Source: Spirochaetales bacterium (GTDB lineage: Bacteria > Spirochaetota > Spirochaetia > SZUA-6 > DRHE01). Taken from it: a stretch of 10,904 bases of DNA. Made by a program: the position numbers and the translations under genes. Below the pieces are notes generated by a model, which searched no databases, had not been told where the DNA came from, and saw nothing but the letters and a program-made list of their open reading frames with translations. The stretch lies in NCBI GenBank assembly GCA_016935715.1, contig JAFGQJ010000262.1:1-10904 (forward strand), in the 5' to 3' direction. Below are positions 7,631 to 10,904 of this stretch, in pieces; the first letter of the stretch is position 1, and every line of letters starts with the position of its first letter.

Positions 7631-7678
7631 TGTGTTCGGCTCTGAGGAATCAAGCTTATCAGCTTCGGGGAAGATTGG

Positions 7679-8152
7679 CTACGATTGGGGTTCCAGGCTC
7701 GGATACGCGCTCAGCAGACTGGACCTCAACTGCCCGGTCAACCCCTCCAGGCGTTCCAGGTTGTACGGGAAGGTGTAGGCTACGAACCTGCGGAGGATGT
7801 ACTGGGTGCGGTCCCGGACGACCCGGTGCGGCATCAGGCCGGAAACCCCCAGCCTCTCCTTGAGAACGGGCAGCAGAAATTTCCGAATCAGGAGACTGAA
7901 GCGGCTCAGCTCCACCACCGCCTGATAGATGAACCACTCATCCCCGACGTGGATCGACTGCAGGCCTACCAGCTCCCGGATCATCCGGATCGTGCGGAAA
8001 TCGATGGGCAGCCCGTCGATGATGATGGCGAACCAGGTCCTGTCGAAATGATCTTCGAATACGCGGCGGATCTTGCGGATCAGCGGTAGAAGCGTCTCGT
8101 TGCTCTGGTCGATCAGCTCCTTGCGCTCCAGCTCAGGATACAGTACCAGCAC
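7679..8152 (-). CDS. Conserved-looking protein of unknown family, first gene of the MoxR operon (157 aa)
   Basis: I do not recognise this family. The start is GTG (8152-8150), with a clear ribosome site GAGGAG (8163-8158) five bases upstream; the stop is TAG. The product is rich in Leu, Ile, Arg and aromatic residues and looks mainly helical and soluble. It has no signal peptide, membrane span, Cys pairs or nucleotide-binding loop. Features that could be tracked in homologs are DRTWFAIIIDGLPIDFRTIR (about 37-56), GDEWFIYQAVVELSRFSL (about 70-87) and a basic region around RVVRDRTQYILRRF. It lies 48 bases upstream of the MoxR gene on the same strand and opens the five-gene unit. A cytoplasmic partner or regulator of the ATPase is possible, but that is guesswork from position. 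Confidence 0.72.
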   Translation of the reverse strand: MLVLYPELERKELIDQSNETLLPLIRKIRRVFEDHFDRTWFAIIIDGLPIDFRTIRMIRELVGLQSIHVGDEWFIYQAVVELSRFSLLIRKFLLPVLKERLGVSGLMPHRVVRDRTQYILRRFVAYTFPYNLERLEGLTGQLRSSLLSAYPSLEPQS

Positions 8153-8208
8153 TTTTTCTCCTCAACCTACTTTTCGGTAAGCCGGCGCACAGCCTTGATT
8201 TCTTTATT

Positions 8209-8240
8209 CCCTGTCCCCCCATTCCCGCCTCGTTCCCCCC
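8209..8240 (-). other. Candidate G-quadruplex tract upstream of the MoxR operon
   Basis: On the minus strand four G-runs of 6, 3, 6 and 3 bases are separated by loops of 8, 3 and 3 bases (C-runs at 8235-8240, 8224-8226, 8215-8220 and 8209-8211 on the plus strand). This fits a G3+ four-tract pattern. It ends 57 bases before the GTG of the unknown gene and five bases from the -35 box of the divergent ferredoxin promoter. A role in controlling either unit is speculative. Confidence 0.4.
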
Positions 8241-8245
8241 GACTG

Positions 8246-8274
8246 TTGACACCCTGTTTTTCGAGGGGTAGGCT
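8246..8274 (+). promoter_or_regulatory. Sigma-70-like promoter for the ferredoxin-lipoprotein unit
   Basis: A perfect -35 TTGACA (8246-8251) is followed by a 17-base spacer and a weak -10 TAGGCT (8269-8274, three of six consensus bases). Transcription would begin near 8281, only one or two bases before the ATG at 8283. No well-spaced Shine-Dalgarno precedes that ATG. If this promoter is used, the message would be leaderless or nearly so. Confidence 0.5.
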
Positions 8275-8282
8275 CTTCTCTC

Positions 8283-8591
8283 ATGATCCGGATCAAAGGA
8301 CGAGAACAGGCGATCCCCTCCAGCCCGGCTGTGTCTCTGCTCAACCTGCTGCAGCGAAACTCGGTTTCCATCGATACGGTCTGCGGAGGCCGGGCTCAGT
8401 GCGGGCGCTGCCTGGTCCGCGTCCTCTCGGGGTCGGATAAGATGAACAGGAAGAGCCAGCGGGAGATCGTTCGCCTGCAGGCGCTGGGTGCCGGGGAGGA
8501 GATGCGCCTGGCCTGCCAGAGTTACACCCGCGGGGATATCGAGATCGAGATCATCCATCCGCATCCGGGCACCGAAGACTCCTCGGGATGA
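8283..8591 (+). CDS. Small 2Fe-2S ferredoxin (102 aa)
   Basis: Four cysteines in ferredoxin spacing are visible. Cys34, Cys40 and Cys43 lie in TVCGGRAQCGRCLVRV, and Cys78 in EMRLACQSY (C-x5-C-x2-C-x34-C). This is the [2Fe-2S] beta-grasp fold. The CGGxxxCGxC loop and the later LACQ are closest, from memory, to the ferredoxin domain at the front of corrinoid-reactivating (RamA/RACo-like) proteins, but here the domain stands alone. The role would be one-electron transfer in the cytoplasm to an unidentified partner; no reductase or oxidase gene is adjacent. The TGA overlaps the next gene's ATG as ATGA, implying translational coupling to an exported lipoprotein, an odd pairing. The gene is divergent from the MoxR operon. 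The ATG at 8283 lacks a good ribosome site. Confidence 0.88.
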   Translation: MIRIKGREQAIPSSPAVSLLNLLQRNSVSIDTVCGGRAQCGRCLVRVLSGSDKMNRKSQREIVRLQALGAGEEMRLACQSYTRGDIEIEIIHPHPGTEDSSG

Positions 8592-9661
8592 TCGGCGGAT
8601 TGAACGTGAGGGATACGCCGAGGCTGGCAGCCGCAGCACTGGCCCTGCTCCTGGCCGTGGGTGCGATCGGATGCGCGTCCGGTCCCGAGGGGCCGGTACA
8701 CCCCGCCGAGCCGGAAGATCCGGTGCTGTACAAGCAGCGGATGCGGGAACTGGTGATCTCCTTGAGTCGTTACGCCCGATCCCGCAATCCGCGGTTCCTC
8801 GTGATCCCTCAGAATGGAACCGAGCTTCTCACCGTGGACGGGAGGCTCGATTCATCCCCGGCTTTGGACTACATCCAGGCCATCGACGGGGTCGGCAGGG
8901 AGGATCTGTTTTACGGATATACCGGCGACAACCGGGAAACACCGGCCGAGGCGGTCCGCTACCTGCTGCCCTACCTGCAGCTGGCCCTGGACCACGAGCT
9001 GACCGTGATGGTGATCGACTACTGCCGGCAGCACCAGAACATCGACGACTCCTACCGCAGGAATCGCCGGCTGGGATTCATCTCCTTCGCCGCACCACGA
9101 AGGAACCTGACGGTGATTCCCGCCTATCCGGACCCCCCCTTCGCAGAACACACGGGAGCGGTTGAAACGCTCGCGCAGGCGAGGAACTTCCTTTTCCTCA
9201 TCAACCCGGGAGCGTTTACCGGCAAGAATGCCTTTCTGTCGGCCCTGGGCCGGACCGGCTACGATCTGCTGGTCATCGATACCTTCGTGGACGGGCCGAA
9301 GGGACTCGAGTGGCTGGAGCCGGAGGATATCCGCTCACTCAAGCAGAAGGCTGGCGGAGCCAGGCGGCTGGTGATCTCCTATCTCAGCATCGGAGAAGCG
9401 GAAAGCTACCGGTACTACTGGGACCGGAGCTGGGACCGAAATCGGGACGGGCATCCCGATCCCGGAGCCCCGTCCTGGCTGGCCGGCGAGAATCCGAACT
9501 GGCAGGGAAACTACAAGGTCCGCTACTGGGATGCGCAGTGGCAGGCGATCCTGTTCGGAACCGAAGATTCCTACCTCGATCGAATCGTCGCGCTGGGCTT
9601 CGACGGAGTGTATCTGGACATCGTAGACGCCTTCGAGTTTTTCGAGCAGCGGAGTCCCTGA
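8588..9661 (+). CDS. TM1410/GH114-like TIM-barrel lipoprotein with halves in swapped order (357 aa)
   Basis: A hydrophobic signal (about 13-28) ends in a lipobox, AIGC, with Cys29 as the lipidated residue, so the protein is membrane-anchored outside the cytoplasm. The rest carries motifs of the TM1410 / GH114 (endo-alpha-1,4-polygalactosaminidase-like) barrel. Residues 69-180 hold RFLVIPQNG (69-77), AIDGVGREDLFYGY (98-111, Glu105) and MVIDYCRQ, which in the canonical family form the second half. Residues 200-357 hold YDLLVIDTFVDG (225-236), LVISYLSIGEAESYRYYW (261-278), WLAGENPNWQGNY and GFDGVYLDIVDAFEFFE (337-353), which normally form the first half. All motifs are present once and the reading frame is unbroken, so this looks like a circular permutant, not a truncation. 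Glycan hydrolysis is the family-level guess; the substrate is unknown. The start overlaps the ferredoxin stop (ATGA). Confidence 0.87.
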   Translation: MIGGLNVRDTPRLAAAALALLLAVGAIGCASGPEGPVHPAEPEDPVLYKQRMRELVISLSRYARSRNPRFLVIPQNGTELLTVDGRLDSSPALDYIQAIDGVGREDLFYGYTGDNRETPAEAVRYLLPYLQLALDHELTVMVIDYCRQHQNIDDSYRRNRRLGFISFAAPRRNLTVIPAYPDPPFAEHTGAVETLAQARNFLFLINPGAFTGKNAFLSALGRTGYDLLVIDTFVDGPKGLEWLEPEDIRSLKQKAGGARRLVISYLSIGEAESYRYYWDRSWDRNRDGHPDPGAPSWLAGENPNWQGNYKVRYWDAQWQAILFGTEDSYLDRIVALGFDGVYLDIVDAFEFFEQRSP

Positions 9662-9715
9662 GCGGGCGCCCACAGGCCTTCCGAGGAACTCAGCCGCATT
9701 TACGAGATTTTATAG

Positions 9716-9744
9716 TTGACTATTATAATAATAATTAATACCAT
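9716..9744 (+). promoter_or_regulatory. AT-rich promoter region with palindromes upstream of the iron permease
   Basis: The stretch 9698-9740 is strikingly AT-rich against GC-rich surroundings. One reading is -35 TTGACT (9716-9721), a 17-base spacer and -10 TACCAT (9739-9744). Another uses TATAAT (9724-9729) as -10 with a poor -35 near 9699-9705. It contains a perfect palindrome TATTATAATA (9721-9730) and a near-palindrome ATAGTTGACTAT (9712-9723). An iron-responsive repressor site of Fur or DtxR type is a reasonable guess before an iron transporter, but no consensus box is matched exactly. Confidence 0.5.
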
Positions 9745-9793
9745 GATCTCAGCGGCGGAAGGGATGTCGACTTCCGCAGAAAGAGAGAATGCC

Positions 9794-10663
9794 ATGCTTC
9801 AGAGCTTCATCATTCTGTTCCGTGAAACCTTCGAGGTTGCCCTGGTTATCGGGATCGTGCTGGGTTATCTGACGCGCAGCGGTCAGAGAGGGTACAAGAT
9901 CTCGGTGTTCCTGGGGCTGGCCGCCGGCGCAGCTGCGAGCGTGTTGGGGGCGCTGGCCTTCCAGTTTCTGGCGGGGGGATTCAGCGGACGGGCGGAGGAG
10001 ATCTTCGAAGGTGTCACGATGCTGGCCGGAGCAATCCTCCTGACCACCCTGATCATCTGGATGATCAGAAAGAGCGCCCAGGTCGAGGAGCTGGAGCGCA
10101 GGGTCGCGGATCGCATCTCCGGCACCCGCCGGGCCGGCTTGTTCCTGCTGATATTCTTTTCGGTCCTCCGGGAGGGAATCGAATCGGTCATCTTTCTCGG
10201 CGCAGCGAGCTTCGCCTCGGGGGAGAACAATCTCCTGGGCGCGGGGCTGGGTCTGGCAGCCGCGGCTGTTCTGGGTTTTCTGCTGTTTCGGGGAGCCCTG
10301 CGCGTCAATCTTCGGACTTTCTTCAGCGTCACCAACACGCTGCTGATCCTGTTCGCCGCGGGTCTGGTTGCCGGCGGGGTGCACGAGCTCCAGGAAGCCG
10401 GTGCGATTCCCATCGTGGTGGAACACCTGTGGGACGTAAACCCCCAGGTCGCCGGGGACCGCTATCCCCTGCTGCATGAAAACGGGGCGCTTGGAAGCAT
10501 CGCAAAGGGATTGTTCGGCTACAACGGCAACCCCAGTCTCATCGAAGTGGCGGCGCACCTGCTCTACCTGGCCGGCGCTTTCGGGCTCTGGCTGCTGGGC
10601 CGCCCGAACAGGGCGGCGCGGGTTGCCTCCGGCTCGGTTGATCGGCGCGAGGCCCACGCCTGA
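9794..10663 (+). CDS. FTR1-family iron permease (289 aa)
   Basis: This is an inner-membrane high-affinity iron transporter of the FTR1/EfeU family. Both signature REXXE motifs are present: RETFE at residues 10-14 in the first helix and REGIE at 126-130. They provide the acidic residues that handle Fe(III). Other landmarks are GVHELQEAGAIP (195-206) and the late segment HENGALGSIAKGLFGYNGNPSL (228-249), both typical of the family. About seven hydrophobic spans are visible. The start chosen is ATG 9794-9796 with a purine-rich AGAGAG upstream, because family members begin close to the first REXXE. Upstream in-frame starts (9716, 9743, 9764) would add a non-conserved tail and lie in the promoter region. 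No EfeO, EfeB or multicopper oxidase gene is adjacent, so it may work alone or with partners elsewhere. The stop codon lies inside an 18-bp tandem repeat. Confidence 0.93.
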   Translation: MLQSFIILFRETFEVALVIGIVLGYLTRSGQRGYKISVFLGLAAGAAASVLGALAFQFLAGGFSGRAEEIFEGVTMLAGAILLTTLIIWMIRKSAQVEELERRVADRISGTRRAGLFLLIFFSVLREGIESVIFLGAASFASGENNLLGAGLGLAAAAVLGFLLFRGALRVNLRTFFSVTNTLLILFAAGLVAGGVHELQEAGAIPIVVEHLWDVNPQVAGDRYPLLHENGALGSIAKGLFGYNGNPSLIEVAAHLLYLAGAFGLWLLGRPNRAARVASGSVDRREAHA

Positions 10664-10683
10664 GTGCGAGGCCCACGCCTGAG
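10647..10683 (+). repeat. 18-bp tandem duplication across the permease stop codon
   Basis: GCGAGGCCCACGCCTGAG occurs at 10647-10664 and again at 10666-10683 with one base (T) between, so the period is 19. The first copy encodes the last residues and the TGA of the iron permease. The second copy is downstream of it. Both copies are identical, which points to a recent slippage or short tandem duplication. Confidence 0.85.
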
Positions 10684-10706
10684 CCCCTCCATCCTGCGTT
10701 TTTTAC

Positions 10707-10730
10707 CGCACCGGGTGCGCGGGGTGCGCG
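10707..10730. repeat. Small dyad and 9-bp tandem repeat in the convergent intergenic region
   Basis: CGCACC and GGTGCG form a perfect inverted repeat around one base (10707-10719). GGGTGCGCG is repeated in tandem at 10713-10721 and 10722-10730. The dyad lies between the iron permease and the convergent pyrophosphatase gene, but its T-run (10699-10704) is on the wrong side for a plus-strand intrinsic terminator, so terminator function is not claimed. Confidence 0.5.
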
Positions 10731-10748
10731 CCTGCCGGCCTGAGAATT

Positions 10749-10904
10749 TCAAGGCAGCTGCGATGACAGCATGGCGGCAAGCCGGCGAGCGGCCTTGCCG
10801 CGGTGGGAGAGGGCATCCTTCTGCCGGTCACTGAGCTGGGCCACGGTTTTGCCGCGTTCCGGCAGGTATACGATGGGATCGTAGCCGAAGCCGCCCGATC
10901 CCGA
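10749..10904 (-). CDS. rdgB: RdgB/HAM1-family non-canonical purine NTP pyrophosphatase, C-terminal fragment
   Basis: The last 51 residues are present; the N-terminus lies beyond the right edge. The fragment opens with SGSGGFGYDPIVYLPERGKT and contains SHRGKAARRLAAML. These are the diagnostic C-terminal motifs of the family: GGFGYDPxF, which contacts the base and metal site, and the SHRxxA helix. The enzyme hydrolyses dITP, ITP and XTP to monophosphates, cleaning the nucleotide pool of deaminated purines, and acts in the cytoplasm as a dimer. The stop TGA is at 10751-10749. The gene converges on the iron permease with 85 bases between them and no convincing intrinsic terminator. The central Val in YDPIVYLP, where Phe is usual, is a mild substitution. 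Confidence 0.95.
   Translation of the reverse strand, partial: SGSGGFGYDPIVYLPERGKTVAQLSDRQKDALSHRGKAARRLAAMLSSQLP

Noticed and set aside
7652..7665. Inverted repeat AAGCT-N4-AGCTT between the unknown gene and MoxR
   Set aside because: It is only five base pairs with no T-run and no promoter elements nearby; likely chance within an operon gap.
9716..9793. In-frame N-terminal extension of the iron permease (starts at 9716, 9743, 9764)
   Set aside because: FTR1 proteins begin just before the first REXXE motif; the added residues are unlike the family and fall in the AT-rich promoter.

Overview
The window is GC-rich bacterial DNA with short intergenic gaps, and it comes from an organism with a secreted/lipoprotein export system. 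A Spirochaetota-type source seems plausible from the mix of a MoxR/DUF58/transglutaminase/TPR operon, a TM1410-like lipoprotein and an FTR1 permease. That placement is a low-confidence inference; no ribosomal or marker gene is present to fix it.

Region 1 (1-1369, minus strand) is a probable catabolic or salvage operon. A near-consensus sigma-70 promoter with an A/T-only upstream stretch and a dyad over the -35 box drives a carbon-nitrogen hydrolase of the N-carbamoyl-amino-acid hydrolase type. It is followed by a 39-residue single-span membrane microprotein and the N-terminus of a sodium:solute symporter, which runs off the left edge. The likely logic is uptake of an N-carbamoyl or amide compound by the symporter (with the microprotein as accessory subunit) and hydrolysis in the cytoplasm.

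Region 2 (1447-8152, minus strand) is a tightly packed five-gene operon. In order of transcription it holds a 157-residue protein of unknown family, a MoxR-type AAA+ ATPase, a DUF58 membrane protein, a TgpA-like multi-span membrane transglutaminase and an exported TPR protein. Three of the four junctions overlap. This is the known MoxR-DUF58-transglutaminase association, probably an ATPase-assisted envelope assembly or maturation system, but without the VWA-domain (BatA/BatB) genes often found with it.

Region 3 (8153-8282) is a divergent intergenic stretch. It has a plus-strand promoter so close to the next ATG that the message may be leaderless, and a G-quadruplex-capable tract on the minus strand.

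Region 4 (8283-9661, plus strand) is a two-gene unit joined by an ATGA overlap: a small 2Fe-2S ferredoxin and a lipoprotein of the TM1410/GH114 TIM-barrel family. In the lipoprotein the usual C-terminal half of the barrel comes first and the usual N-terminal half comes last, with both halves complete. This looks like a natural circular permutation and is the most unusual thing in the window.

Region 5 (9662-10904) holds an FTR1-family iron permease behind an AT-rich, palindrome-bearing promoter, a short convergent intergenic region with two small tandem duplications, and the C-terminus of an RdgB/HAM1 nucleotide pyrophosphatase on the minus strand at the right edge.
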